A stretch of 64,000 bases of DNA from Utricularia gibba (GCA_002189035.1 NEEC01000002.1:2914001-2978000); one strand, 5' to 3'; positions 50,601 through 63,829 are shown, counted from the first letter of the stretch. The notes: generated from the sequence alone by a model not told the origin. Made by a program: numbers and translations.

Positions 50601-51740
50601 TTGGTGGTGGGAAAACATCAACGGAAAAGTTTATTAAAAAAAGTTGAATGTTTTTTCTTTATTGAAACTGATAATGTATACGGATTTGAGATCCATATTA
50701 AAGATACCAATTATGCAAATCAAGTGAGAGCTAGAAGAGTTGACGCTAGGTTGGAAGAACTAATACTAGGATGAAATCTGACATTCAAAAATCAAAACTT
50801 TGTTAAGAAACAAAATCTACACAACCATTCAACCTTGGTTTTGTGAAATTCTGTTAAGCGATTGAGAACTCCCACATAATGTATTAGTTTCCTGATTTTT
50901 TATTCGTTTTTTTTACTTGCATTGTCTATTTATACACTTGTGTTAGCAGCAGGTTGATACACATTTGTGATAACAATTTTCCTTTGATCAAAACTTATTT
51001 TCTTGACTCAAGCTCCTTGCTTTTCGCTGTCGTATTGCTTACACGCATAAGCTTCAGAGTTCATCTAATCACTTCCTCTATCAACCAGACGAGGAAGAGA
51101 TAATTAATCAAGGACGACCACTCGGTTCTTCTTGAATACGATGGTATTTATTCACCCAGGAGAGCAAGAAGGCAACGCAAACAAGCGCACAGTTGGGTTC
51201 ACTGAATAATTCACATGAAAGGCTGCTGATGGTCGCGACGACAGCAGACGCAATTTAAAGCTTCCTAATAAATAACAGTGTGGTACTCGAAGACCGGTTG
51301 AAGAAGTGGAGGAGGAGGGATTTGGAGCTAAGCATTCCTTTCCTTGGTTGCCCCATTTCTAGTGTGGGCCTTATCATTCATGGAGCAGCTCTGTATTTAT
51401 GGAGAAAGCGAGTGAGTGTGTGTCGCTGCACCTGGTTTGTGTCTCTCTGGGTAAATACCTTTACCCCATCTCTAACACCACTACTGGGCCTCGCTGCAAG
51501 TGTCAAGGGAGTGATCGGAAACAATGTGCATGTGAGCGAATAAAAGTGGCATTTAGTTGAATGCCTGCCTCCAGAGAAGTTAATGTGCAGCACGACAGCT
51601 AATGGCGGGCAACTGCTGTTATTTGATCAGCACCCTCTTTTATTCACGACAGAAGAGGTCAAACCCATAAGCCTGCCATTTACTCTCTAACTTACAGATA
51701 CGCTTCCTCCTCACTTGATGCCATTCCTTCTCTGCTGAAC
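50601..51740. other. intergenic DNA and SOFL upstream region
   Basis: The part to about 51000 is probably the remainder of the copia element. The part from 51000 is GC-richer, with no conserved coding frame, and likely contains the SOFL promoter and leader. Confidence 0.45.
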
Positions 51741-52120
51741 ATGGAATCCTCACCCAACACTCTCCCGGCGGCGAGGAATGCAGCAGCAGCGAATCCGGGT
51801 GGACCAAGTACATCGCCTCGCCGGACGACGATCACCGCCGCTTCCAAGTAATCGAAGACGAAGAGGAAGAGGAGGAGCAGGGAGAGTATAGTGGTTTGAG
51901 TCTTCAACTCTGCAGAAAAAACAGGGACGCAGAGGACATAGAGAGTGATGATTCGATGGCTTCCGATGCGTCATCTGCTCCAAGCTGTAAATTCAGCTTC
52001 AAGGAGAAGAAGAAGCAGCAGCAGCATAAGAGAATGGAGATCAAGGCAGAGAATGGAAACGAAAAGGGAAAGTCTGTGCAGCAAGCTAATGGCGGTGAAA
52101 GAAGGATTAACAGACTGTGA
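51741..52120 (+). CDS. SOB FIVE-LIKE protein, frame broken once near the start
   Basis: SOFL proteins are small plant proteins linked to cytokinin level. Both family signatures are seen: domain A (ESGWTKYIASP, near residue 15-25) and domain B (DDSMASDASS). A Lys/Gln-rich tail follows (KEKKKQQQHKRMEIK), ending INRL. The ATG at 51741 starts MESSP but in a different frame from the rest. The change lies at about 51753-51755, a CCC run, as if one C were missing. About 126 residues would result. No other in-frame ATG precedes domain A. Confidence 0.78.
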
Positions 52121-52990
52121 AAACCAGGTCAGGTAGATCCTGTGACGCTTATCTTCTTTGTTAAGCTCTGAAACTTCTAGCTGTACCTGAAAATCTTTGA
52201 GTTCATGCGTGTATGCAAGTGCGCCGAATGCCGGTGGGCTGCGTTGAGTCGAGGGCGTAGGCACAATTTAAATTAAATGGTGTCAACATTTTTTTAAAAA
52301 ATATTACATTAAACTTTTTATTTTTTGTAATATCAAATTGATAAACCTAATCGAAATTCATAATTTTAATAATACATATTATTAATCAAAATTTGATTCC
52401 AAAATAGGCCAAAACTTAGTTAAAATTTAATGTCGTACTTTTTTTTTAAAGAATTCTATATTACATGTTGTTTCTTATTACAAAAAAAAAAAAAAAACCA
52501 AATGTCAGTTAATTGAACTTGTTCTTTATTCTAATTAAGGGCATGTTCTTTAATTCGAAGCTAGGCTTTAGATTATATAGAATAGAATCAATCTTAAGAT
52601 TATGTAAATATAATCAATTTGAAATTGTAAAATTATTTTGTGAAATAAAATAAAATCATATTATAAAATTTAATAAAATACAATATATATAATAAATTTT
52701 AATATGTTGAATTATTATATGATAGAAGTGGAACATGGTCTGGAACCCATGAATCAATAATTTTTGTGTTACTAAATGAAAATAGAATGGATTTTTTTTT
52801 ACAATTAAGAAACAATGGGAATTAATGGACTCGTTTACAATCATATCTTAAACTAAAAATAGTTGGACATTGCGGGGAAGTATAGTATTTGGATTGGAGT
52901 TGGAGTCTTCTACACGTTGTCGTTTTGCATGGGATATTTACAGTGGAAACGTTGAAAGAACTATTACAGGGACATCTATACCTATGGCCT
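52121..52990. other. AT-rich intergenic DNA and PI4K-gamma 3' region
   Basis: Convergent ends of SOFL (+) and PI4K-gamma (-). An A14 run lies at about 52483-52497. No coding signal. Confidence 0.5.
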
Positions 52991-54690
52991 TCAGAATCTA
53001 CGAGAATTCCCAAGCCTTGGGCTCTGCTGCTTCCCAAGAGTCGCAGCCTTGCGTTTGGCAAACGCGGGCGGGAGAAGCTCCTCAAACTTGTCCATGAAGG
53101 AGCTCCAGTCCGCGTTGTTCAGGTCAGCTACCTCCACGAAGCTGGCGCTAGGAGGCAGCAGCTCATCTGCGCTTGCTCCGCGAGGAGAAAAAGAATTCCA
53201 TTGTTTCTGCTTTGAGATGGTAAAGATCTTGCTTGGGCTTTCACTAAACGGGGACTCCCTTGGGTGTCCATTGTCCTTTTCCTTGATGGTTGCCGCCTTA
53301 GAACCATTGAACTGAGATCCAGGATTAGTAAGCGTTTCTTCAGCTGTAAGAAGGCGTCTTGCTTGGATACATATGGACTCAAGCTCACTGGGTTGCTCTT
53401 CAGTATTTCGAAACTCCCGAGTCATCATCTCCCCGATTTCAGCGAGACAGAGGCCTGAGGAAGCAGCTGCCTTGAGGAAGACTGTGCAAAGGAACAAGAC
53501 TCGTAAACTAGCATCACGAATCATGGGAAGCTCGGAGAGCAGCATCTGTGCATCACGGCTGGGATCAAGATCTTCGATGTACTCAAGCTCATCATCGGAG
53601 AAAGGAACTGAAGCCTGAGGCCAATGGATCCACTCAAAGTAGGGATCCTCCAAAGTCTCAGGCAAACATAGGCCATGATCGATTGGAATCAGTTCAGCGT
53701 CACCTCCAGCTCCATCAAACTTTCTAACTAAAATATTACCCGCATGCCTGTCAGTGTTGAGAATCCTAACATCTAAAATTCCGATTCGATGAACAAAAGA
53801 AACGGGGAAACATGATGTTCCGTGATCATTAGCATCACAATCATGGGGCACGAAGTGTTGGAAGGATGCAATCTTGGTACGAATATCCTTATTTTGAGCC
53901 ATGAGCCCATCCATAAAATCATTAACGTTGAAGATTGAGTGACTGATTTTCACAAGTGCAGTAGGTGGCACATTTGCAGAGTGATCATAATCAAGGAGAT
54001 AAGCAGCGACCTCTCTGTATCCAGTTTCCCCAACTCTCACGGACTGCTTTAGGCCAGGACGTCCAAGAGCTTTGCCTACAAAACCCTTTGGATTGTTGGG
54101 TGCAAATGGCTCTTCGTCTGTAGGTTTCACAATGGCCACACTTTCGCCTCTAATGTTTCGAAAATAGTACGCACCCCAAGCCCACTACGAACAGGGATAG
54201 GATCAATACCATTTTTCACAGCCATGACAATTTCCTCAACCAACTTTTTTGTGTTTGCAAAACACGTTGAGTGCCCCAGAATCTCTATAGGGCCACTCTG
54301 ATCCCTCTGATGGATATCTGTGCCTGTTGCGGAGAGACAAGGAGTTGATGAGCTTCTGTGAAGTAAGTTCCTCATCAATAATAAGGGAGAATCATTCCGT
54401 ATAGCTCTAAGATCATTTTTCAAAACCGCATCACCGAATGTCAGCGAACTCTCTTCGATGGGGAAATTTACAGCAAGCTGCAGCCTCCTCTTCACGGTAC
54501 GTGCATTGTCATCCCTCTCCAATTCCATCCCCAGTAGGAAACCAGTTTCAGTTTGCACAAAAACACTTCTCCTACCGGTCGATTTGCTTCCAAACCAATT
54601 GGACCCATGGCACTGCCCATTGCCAAAGGGGCTATCGAAAACAGACACAGCCGCCAGTGTCTGCACAGGACTATCAACCTCGCGAGACAT
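52991..54690 (-). CDS. phosphatidylinositol 4-kinase gamma (PI4KG5/6 type), frame broken once
   Basis: A plant type II PI4K-like protein with an N-terminal ubiquitin-like region and a PI3/4-kinase catalytic domain; some family members act mainly as protein kinases. It is effectively a single coding exon of about 566 residues. It starts MSREVDSPVQTLAAVSVF. The ubiquitin-like part has FVQTETGFLLGMEL, VKRRLQLAVNFP and HRSSSTPCLS. The kinase part has AIVKPTDEEPFAPNNPKGFV, GETGYREVAAYLLD, catalytic RILNTDRHAGNILV and IPIDHGLCLPETLEDPYFEW. The frame changes at the CCCC run 54174-54177 (GGGG in the gene sense), exactly where the family has a Gly-Gly-Ala-Tyr-Tyr motif. No other lesion is visible. The start is followed by a clean frame. 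Confidence 0.9.
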
Positions 54691-56614
54691 CGAAAGTTGA
54701 TATAAGACGGCACAGCTCAATAGGAACGGTGCCAAGCCTAATCAGAAACAGGACTACCACTCTCTGAACATAAAAATATCCTGAGGAGCTACAGACATGA
54801 TACTTCGGAAGCCCAGAGAGTAGATAGTGGACGAAATTTATGGGTCAACTAATCGAGAGAGCCATGAGCAATCCCAACTCAAACCAGAATCTGCAATTCT
54901 TAAAAACATCTTTTTAGTGCACAGAAACTGGTAAACTAAGAAAACCAAAAAAAATGAATATTTTCTTCATGCCAAATCACATATAACAAGACAGCATGAC
55001 ATAGAGCTCAGAAGCATCTAGTATTTTGGCAAGTAAAATCATGATCCACAAACAAAGTGCAGCTTACATAGAATTCACAAACTCCACCGCACATACTTCC
55101 AGCACATCTTCATGCCAAATCGCATATAAGCAGCACTTTAATTCAAAAGACGACCTTACTTCCAAGAGATTGACACAGCAAATTCCTTAACCACAAAAAG
55201 GTATGAAATTACAGAAAATAGCGACACGGCTTGCACTTACCAGAAAATCAGCTAAGCCGGATGGAAAGAACACAGGACTCCTCAGAAACCGGATAAACCA
55301 ACTCAACAAACACTTCAGATCTGAAGAAACTCACGCCTCTCCTCTCCGATACGGCACCGTCCGCTTGATCAACCACTGGAAGATCCTCACAGAACGATCG
55401 CCGATCGAAAGTAACGGCTAGTTTCCGGTTCCAGGGAGCCACCAAAACCTCCTGCGCTCTCCACTGTGCTCGTTCACCTGCTTTCTATATATATACTGTA
55501 CATCTTTCACGACTCACGCTTTCTCAACACGCCGTGCTGCGATCGCAGCCGTCCAAAGCAAATGGTACCACGTATCGTAGCCGTCAATAGTGTGTAGATA
55601 AAGATGGGGCAAATGACGTGTAAAAATGTCAGCTATTTCCCATTGGCATCTATTCCACCGAAGGCTACTAATTATTATATTTTTACTTTAAAAAAAATAT
55701 TCAATTTCAAAGCTCATTTGGTGTCAAACTTTATTGTATTTTTTGTCAAAAAAATATTGGCATTTTTTAAGAATCTAAAAACTATCTACAGGACCCACGT
55801 TTGAACTTCAACGATGACGCAATAAAACTATTCCAAGATTATTCACGTCATTGTCGAATCAAAAAAGATTATTCATATAAATCCACAATAAAAAGTCCGA
55901 TATTCACAATTAAATGGGATTATTAGTTTTTTAAAGTTCTAATTAAATTTATATTTGTGAATGAGCAAAATAAATCAAGAATATAGATTTTTTAATATAG
56001 AATTGGAAAAGTTAAAGAACACAAAATTGTTAGATACAGCTACTTGAGCCAGCAATTCCATTGCAATGAAAAGGCAGTGTAGCAGTCCTTCAAACATGTC
56101 CTGGGTCGTCGTCCTTCCATGAAAGTCATTCATATTATTGCATTCCATAGAATAGAAGAAAGAATAACTTTCATGGAAGAGATCACTAATGAACCCAGGA
56201 AGATATCTGCATTGCTCAGTTAAGATTCATCTTCCCACAATGAAATCTCACATTTCAGGCGATTAAGCTTCCATTTTGGCTCGAAGGACAAAAGGCCAAT
56301 ATAGAGAAGCCAGTTTGGAGTAGATGCCATACAGCTCTAGCACATAGACCAAGCCTCACTTGCAAACATTAACAAAAATAGATAATGAAATATGGATCCA
56401 CAGGATTTCCCTAATGCAGGGAAAAGAAATATAAGCACACATATTTTGCCGCAAAGACCAATAAAATGATGATGTACAAGAACATTTTCAGAAGCCACCC
56501 TGGAGAAATAATGACAAATGAAGCACACCACCTACAGTATATTGACATTTATTGCAAAGAAACCAAAGGGATTTATCTCCAAAATCAACTTATATCTACA
56601 CTGATATCACCACA
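54691..56614. other. PI4K-gamma leader and promoter, intergenic DNA, gar2-related 3' region
   Basis: The PI4K-gamma leader probably holds an intron, since the TATA-like TATATATATAG (about 55486-55496, minus strand) lies 800 bases upstream of the ATG. AT-rich DNA without coding signal follows to about 56050, then the probable 3' untranslated region of the next minus-strand gene. Confidence 0.5.
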
Positions 56615-58117
56615 TCAAAATCTACAGCAGAAAATGCCAGATCCCCAGCCTGAGTTTTTCCTGTAATGTCGACGATCAGCTTTGGCCATTTTGACAGGAC
56701 TACTATTCCATTCAGATTGTATTCTGCAAAAGGATTTGTGTCGTTAGTAAGACTGAGCACTGTGGAATTCTTTGAATGCGAACAATACTAAGGAAGCATA
56801 CATCGGGAAAGCAAAAGATCTTCCACTTATACTGCCATCAGAGCGCATGGAGATGTTCCCAGGATGAGGCATTGGCTCGTTGAATGTTACTAGACTTGCT
56901 TTTGAGAAGCTAGACTCTCCCACATCGTATTTTTCTTGGTTGGGAACTGTATCATGCTTGGCTTGCCCACTGCTTGCAAGTTGAAATACCTCATCAGGAA
57001 AAAATACATCTAGAGTTTTTCTGTCCTTGCTTGAGAACTGCTCAGGGCCACCTCCATGTTCATCTTCTGGCAGCCCAGCTACAGATGTTGTTGGCTTACC
57101 ATCTTCACAACCCGATATTCCAGTAGGAATCTGCTTAATCAAAAATAAACGATGTCAACCTCCACATGGCTAATGGAGAAGTATGTAACGAAACGAAAAG
57201 CTAGCTGGACAAACCTCCAAGGAAAGTTGGTTGTCCTTATTTCCCTCATCACCGAAGGAGGTTAAAAAGGATCTGAAGATTCTTTGAGTTCCATTCTCTT
57301 GTGGAAGCTTACTACCTACGAGGGATCATTCCGTGAAACATCAGCTACATTCTTGGCATCTGTCCTTGAGTTTGATTCATGTCGCTGCACTGAGTTAACT
57401 GGAACATGGAATATAGATGGATACTGGGCTAGGTTGTTTCGTTGTTGAGATTTTGAACTTATTTGAGCATTTACTGGACCATACACACTCCCATCATCAT
57501 TGGCGGTAGAAACATCAAAAGAAAGACCTTTGGATCGGTATGACATGAAATGCTCCACTTCATATCCACCTCCTGTGCTTCCATATTTAACTGTGTTCCA
57601 AGAATCAGGTATGGAATTAGTAGACTGATCATTCTTATGGTTCACCTCGGTCATTCCTTTGCGACAATCTAATGTATCAAATACTAGAATACTTTTGTTG
57701 CTGCAAGGCTTGACATCCATCTCAGGTGCACAAATAGTCTTGCTAGAGTCCCTGCATTTGTTCACACTGTCTAGACTATTCTGAACTTTCTTTCCAACGA
57801 TTGGCTGACGTGATAGCTCACTATAACATTCTGCTCCTGATGAACCTCTGCTTTCATCTTCATTGTGAACAGAAAAATTAGCAAGAAAAGGGGACCAACT
57901 CGCTGCATCCCCACCTTCTGACTTGATAAATGACTGTGATATGTTACCCTTATGTTCGTCATTTAACTGGCATCCTTCCTTACTTTCCGAGCTATGAGGA
58001 TTAGCTCCCTCCCATAAAGCCTTGTTGCTGTAAATCATTGTGTTTTGAATTTCCTTCGTTCTCATATATTGTGGAGCTTGTTCACAGGTGCTGCAGGTGT
58101 ATGAAGATTCCTGAATT
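56615..58117 (-). CDS. 18S pre-ribosomal assembly protein gar2-related protein, one frameshift
   Basis: Three coding exons on the minus strand: 58117-57215, 57130-56802 and 56723-56615. The family C-terminus is clear: SMRSDGSISGRSFAFPI, QSEWNSSPVKMAKADRRHY and a Cys-Cys end (GIFCCRF). The N-terminal two thirds are polar and low in conservation (Ser/Asn/Asp-rich), typical of the family. Near 57317-57324 the frame must change by one base: it reads through NDPS to a stop, while VGSKLPQENGTQRIFRSF follows in the next frame, with no room for an intron. The start is probably Met at 58065; upstream codons in the first exon are uncertain. The product name is inherited annotation; function is poorly known. 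Confidence 0.75.
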
Positions 58118-61100
58118 CTACATACAGATACAATAATCACTGTAAGGGATTGGAACGCATAATGAGCTAATATGACTTGACAGATATGAATCATTACCAA
58201 GATTTTAATTCACATCAGTTGGAAGGATCAAGAGAATCCACAAGTTTTGTAGGGCAGGAATACATCTGGCAAGGATCAAGGTGAAGCCATCCTATACAAA
58301 AGAAGAGTTAAAGCTAGCAGACTCCATCTGTTATGGAATCAAAAAGCTTGTGTAAAAGTACATATATCCAACGAAGCCGAATCCAACAGAATTTTTTATG
58401 TTTGAAGTAACAAACACATGATTTCTGCCATAAAGATCCGCCACACTGAAGGGAAGTTTATTGATCGATTTTAACCATACAGCAATACATACAAATATCT
58501 ACCCAGTCTTAAGAAAAAAAACCAAAAACTTTTTCTTGTGAAGCAACAGGGACACACAACTACAAGAGCTGCGTAGAAGGCACAAATCATACAACAAAAG
58601 GTCTTGACGAACAACTAACTTACTCCTAACTTACCAAAAACAAACAGTTTCTTTGAAGAAGGGATCAAACAGCGCAATTCTTGAAGGTGTCAAGAATCTT
58701 TTGAGGTTTCCTTAAAAAAAATGTTTTTGGTGGAAAATGAGGCAGCACATAGAATTCCTTAAAATTACTGCAAGGGTATGCATAGCAGAGAGGGTCAAGA
58801 ATCTTCCTTGTTGTCAAAAGGTAAAAGAAGAAGACAAGAAAGCGTCACAGTTTTTTAAACATCACTCAGAATTCTTGACATCTAACCATGAAGTGCTCCT
58901 ATCTCTTTACTTATCCCATTCATTTTTGTGTCTTCACTCCCTTCACTGACAAACCCACCCACACACAAGGTTCTTCTAGATCTATTCCCATACTTCATAC
59001 CCTGGAGCTCATCGCTGGCATAGTCCTGTTACCCAACTGAGATTATGGTAAAAAAGAAGAAACCCACAGCGAATATAAGCTTTCCTCTATTCCCTATAAA
59101 CCCCCAGTTCTTCAAAATATAAAAAATAAAAAGGAGAAAATTACAAGACTCCGCGGCACCTCACATCACCCATATTACACATTCATCTTTAAGGCCTCCC
59201 CCTTTCCAAGGTTTCGTCTTTACCACTGCCTTCTTTCTGAAGAAGAATACGATTCCAATCCCCACCCACGGAAAAAAAAAAAGAAAAGAAAAGGCCAATC
59301 CGCAGCCCAGTAATCTCTATGAGACACAAAGAGCGGATCCAAAAGGAAAAGAAGCAATGTAGTGATCGCTAAGTCATATTAAGCACAAACCCGTATTCAA
59401 CATCCAATGATGATACAACTCAGGTCATCTACCAGCAAGCAAAGAAAGAGAGAAGGTGTGGGAGCGTGAAAACGAAAACGCCTACGCTCGCTATGATGAG
59501 CTCCCTCGAATTTCAAGACCCACAAAAAAAACTTTCTCCGTTCTGACAGAGATGGTCTCCCCCGGCACCCCTGCCGTTGAGCTTGAACCGCAATACAGAT
59601 AGGCACAAAGTTACACACCCAATAGGAAGACACTTTTCATTTCACCACACAGACAGATGGAGACACGGAGGAGGAGACCCGCGAACTACTGCCCACAGGA
59701 GAGGCGCACCCCCCTTCGTCGCTATAAACCATATAATTTTGTTCCTCCAAAAAGGATATCGAAAACAAAACTTTTTTGTCAAATTTGGATGAGGTAGCAG
59801 CAGAACAAGACAGCATGTACTGGTGACCAATAATCATCAATGTCGTACCGGAAACAGTAGACGGAGCGACAAGAACACAGACTAGTCGAGTCGGGTATGC
59901 GTAATGCCTTCGACCCTTCCTTCTCTCCTGTCCTTCGTGAACGACAGGGTGCAATGGAGAAGGGAACAGCAGTCGCGGGAGCGGCAAGAGGGCAAAAATG
60001 GTCCACAGCACAGTGGCGCCCGGACAGGGAAGGATAAAATGGTAAAAATGTGAACCTGGCCCGACCCGACCCGGTTGGAAATTAAGAAGATGAGGCTTCC
60101 TTTCCCAGGGGAGACATGATTCGCTCCGTCATTAATAATTAATTACCGGGACCACCATGTGTTTAAAAAGTTGGGTAAATGTTAATTTACCAGCCCCAAC
60201 CCGTCTCTCCATTTACCTCAATTGACCGCACCATGGATCCATCATGAGATCGGTTTTTTGGTCCACATCATGTCTCCGCAGTTTAATTTTCCATCAGTTT
60301 TAACTGTTTGCATTTACCCCCATCTCACTTTTACTATGCCACACGCTCGTGGGTCCTTTTCTCACTTTTGTTATTTTTTATATTCACAAAGAAATATTTT
60401 AATTTACTCAATTTTGAGGTGAATTCCATGAATGACCTTTGATTAAGGGAATGTTTGATATTTAATATAATAGATGTCAACCATTAAAGTAGAATTTCAT
60501 TCAAACCAAGTGTTGTATTTAATTTTTAAAATGCGCTTTCTATAATATTTTAATCTATTATTTATGACATTATATTCATTAATAAAAAATATTTTAACTT
60601 GAATTTAAAATAATTATATGAGGCATAATCACTATTTTGAAAAAATTGCAACTTTCAAGGATGATGAATATGAATTTTAAACAAGAAAAGAGTTGAAACA
60701 TTTATATATAGTTTATAAATTAAGATGATTTAAGCACTGTATTATAGGGGCTTTCAAACGTGTATCAAATTCTATTATACGAGAATTAATTATTAAAAAT
60801 CATTTTAATTTTATGAAACATATGAGATGATAGATTATTTATAATAATTGATTTTTGAGAAGCAACTATAACATTGAAATTAAAGTTGTAGTCATTTTTT
60901 ATAAATTAAAATGCACAACTGGTCTAAATTAATTGTTATAATTAATATCGAAGTGAAATGCTCATTCCTGATTAAGATGACCAATTAATTGCACTGTTGC
61001 ATAATTTTCGAATAAATTGAATATAAAAATATTCAAATATTGAGGAGTCAACTTTTTTTTTTCAAATAAATAAATAAATAAAACAGTATTAATTTGCATA

Positions 61101-61759
61101 GAATAAATACCGCTGTACATTAAAACGTTACACATAATAGATGCGCTGAGTTAATGGTGGGGCACGGTTGCAACATTTTGTCGTGCGAGGGTGCGACACT
61201 TAGCGTTGTCCATCTACAGGCAGTAGACATTAAATTTGAAAGGTACATATTTATTGGTATAATATCTACTATGCATTATTATATGATTCTATAGCTCTTG
61301 TAATGAATGCATCCCTTTTCCTCTTTTTTCTTCTCGATCTTGGTTTTTTGAGATATTTTCGAGTTTTGGAAACATTTTAATGTTTATTTAAATGGAATAT
61401 TCCAAACTCTTTTTATTATTTATTTATATTATATTTGGATTTTTATAACTCCAAATACATCTTTACTGAAAGTTTTTTTTATTGAAACCATATCAAACAT
61501 TTGTTGTGGACGGAAGGAGTAATGTGATTAAATAGAAATACCTATTTAACTTTATATAATACATTTTATTCAAAAGAAAATAACATAAAACATTAAAAAA
61601 TAAAATTCAAAACGTACAATATCTAAAAAATAAAACATAGGTTGTCATTCAACGTGATCCACGATTACACATCATCAAGTTTGTCATTTCAATTGATCAA
61701 GCAGTGAATCCACCGAGAGATGGCAGGAGTAGAGTGAATCGAGGGTGAGATTAAGCTCG
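58118..61759. other. leader and promoter of gar2-related gene, then AT-rich intergenic DNA
   Basis: Stretch 58118-60050 is moderately GC-rich, probably untranslated exons, leader introns and promoter of the minus-strand gene; no conserved protein is seen. From 60100 the DNA is AT-rich and featureless apart from an ATAA-type short repeat near 61067. Confidence 0.45.
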
Positions 61760-62566
61760 ATCCTTGACGCATCATCAAAGGCCCCTCCTCTGCAATCAAG
61801 GAACGCGACGACCATTTACGTCGCAATGCCAAATTTCAGAGAAGTTGAAGAAGCACTTACCCATTTGTTTTAAGAAGCGTATTGGGGAGCTGCAGCACAG
61901 TAGCGCACTGCATTCGCTGCTGCTCCTCGTTGATCTACAGCATCTCTTGATAAGGAACATAGAGAAAGGGGAGGGGTGGTGTTCCCAGATTCACCCTCTT
62001 AGTGAGTATTCTGTTTTGTTCTTGAATCGCCTTCTCCAACTCACATCCATACAGACACTTCATTGGGATTTTTATGCAAAAAAAGAGATCGAAGGTGAAG
62101 GAGCAAGCTGTTCAAGTACCTTGAGTAGAAGCTGGGATGTGGATTCATGTATGACCTGATTCTACACCAAAAAGAACGAGTGATGAAAGATCTTATGGCA
62201 ACAAGGTCCAATAGGTCGGGATTACTTCAGAAAAAATGGGCCAAGAAACTATTTGCGCATACTTTTCTTGTCCTTATAATCGTGAGAGCTGCTACAAGCT
62301 ACTAGTCCAGGTTCTGAAGACTTTTAAGCTCATGGAGTTCATATCGTCGCCCATACAGTTCTTAGTCACGATTTGTACACAAAGTCATCCAACACTAAAT
62401 GTGAGCTCTTGAACTCTCGTTTTCGTTTTTATTCTTTGACGAAATTTGTAAATGCATTCAGTAGAATGAGATGCCAGAATTAAACAGGGTGGAGGAGAAT
62501 AAGAACAATGTGTATTCACCTGTGGTTTCGCTGCAACAACTCATTTTTCTGCTTAAGTTTGCTGTA
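61760..62566 (+). other. unassigned segment with a 131-codon open frame
   Basis: A plus-strand frame at 61764-62159 (contains RRPFTSQCQISEKLKKHL) lacks recognisable domains. Another frame carries MPNFREVEEALTHLF before a stop. It may be a decayed gene fragment; no family could be assigned. Confidence 0.3.
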
Positions 62567-62571
62567 CTATC

Positions 62572-62746
62572 TGTTGAAATTCAGGATCTGATGGGTCGGG
62601 CGAGTGCGTACGTGAATCCCAAGTATACAAGAAACGTGAATCACAATAGAAAAGATTAGGCCCAACCAATTATTAGTGATCCATAATTTCTTATATATTT
62701 GACTATTCTATTTTCATTCTCTAATGTGAGATTGTGTATTCTAACA
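62572..62746 (-). repeat. TRIM 3' LTR
   Basis: Left terminal repeat of the element, downstream LTR in the minus-strand sense. It is bounded TG...CA and preceded by the CTATC duplication. Confidence 0.93.
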
Positions 62747-62967
62747 CCGCCCTCAAGTCGAACTGGTCTGTGATCCGGTGATGACTTGCTCCTTTTTTTT
62801 GTGATTGTAGGTAGTGCTCGGATCATAGGTCGATCTAATTTTTTGACGCCTAAGTCCAATGCATCTCCTTGTTTTTTTCCTTTTTTTTTTATTAACCGAA
62901 ACTTAGACCAGAATGAAACCCATCTTGGCCACCCAAGCCATGCCGTGAGGCAAACGCTCTGATACCA

Positions 62968-63142
62968 TGTTGAAATTCAGGATCCAATGGGTCGGGCGAG
63001 TGCGTACGTGAAGTCCAAGTATACAAAAAACGTGAATCACAATAGAAAAGATTAGGCCCAACCGATTATTAGTGATCCACAATTTCTTATATACTTGACT
63101 ATTACACTTTCATTATCCGATATAGGATTGTGTATTCTAACA
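62968..63142 (-). repeat. TRIM 5' LTR
   Basis: Right terminal repeat, upstream LTR in the minus-strand sense. It is followed on the minus strand by the iMet primer-binding site with no spacer, and flanked on the outside by CTATC. Confidence 0.93.
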
Positions 63143-63147
63143 CTATC

Positions 63148-63829
63148 AAACTAAACACTACTACTGTCCCATAGGCATGCTTAGTAGGCGTTGTTTCGCA
63201 CGTGTCTTTGCCACAAGTAGCTTGCGGAGCCATACACATCTTCTAAACTTCTTATCATTTTATTCATTAGTTACATATTGTAGTACTCCTCTAGTGAGCA
63301 TAAATATCATGCTCGTTGTTACATTCAGTTTGTTGGTTTTATTTCCACAGAACATTGTGTGAGTTTAATTTTAGATCATCGATCTCTACAATTTGTTCAG
63401 CAATTAACCTAACAAGATAAATAATCATCAAGAAAAAACCTCTACTAAACACAACAGTTTTGCTTCATTCATTTGCAAGTATGGGAGAAGTAGGCTCATT
63501 GGCCATCGATTGACTTTTTGCAAAAAAAAAAAAAAAAAAAAATCTCTCACACTTCTTAAGTATATGATCCATGCTGTGTTCACATAATATTTATGATACG
63601 AAAAAACAGAATAAAAGAGGAAGAAATCAAACGTATTGGTGCAAAGTTTACAATGGGAAGTATTTTCTTTTATAAAGCATTCCACATATACATAAAACAG
63701 TACACCCCTCATAGTAGATCTTAGATTCAAATCTTATAGAACCTAAAACCACAAATAGAAAAATCTGAAAAGATCCTCAAAAGAAATAGAAAACCCTGAT
63801 CGTCAAAAAATGAAAAAGAAAATACTCAC
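63148..63829. other. AT-rich DNA, probable first intron of MADS gene
   Basis: No coding sequence is visible. An A20 run lies at about 63522-63541. If the MADS exon to the right belongs to a gene, this is the start of its first intron on the minus strand, which is usually long in this family. Confidence 0.45.

Larger units (their letters stand above)
62572..63142 (-). mobile_element. complete TRIM (terminal-repeat retrotransposon in miniature), 571 bp
   Basis: Two direct repeats of 175 bp (62572-62746 and 62968-63142) both start TGTTGAAATTCAGGAT and end TGTATTCTAACA. They differ at about 17 positions by eye (about 90% identical). The minus strand has a primer-binding site TGGTATCAGAGC (iMet tRNA type) directly inside the right repeat (62967-62956), and a purine-rich TTGAGGGCGG just inside the left repeat. 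The internal region is 221 bp and encodes nothing. The 5-bp sequence CTATC flanks both ends (62567-62571 and 63143-63147), a perfect target-site duplication. Confidence 0.95.
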
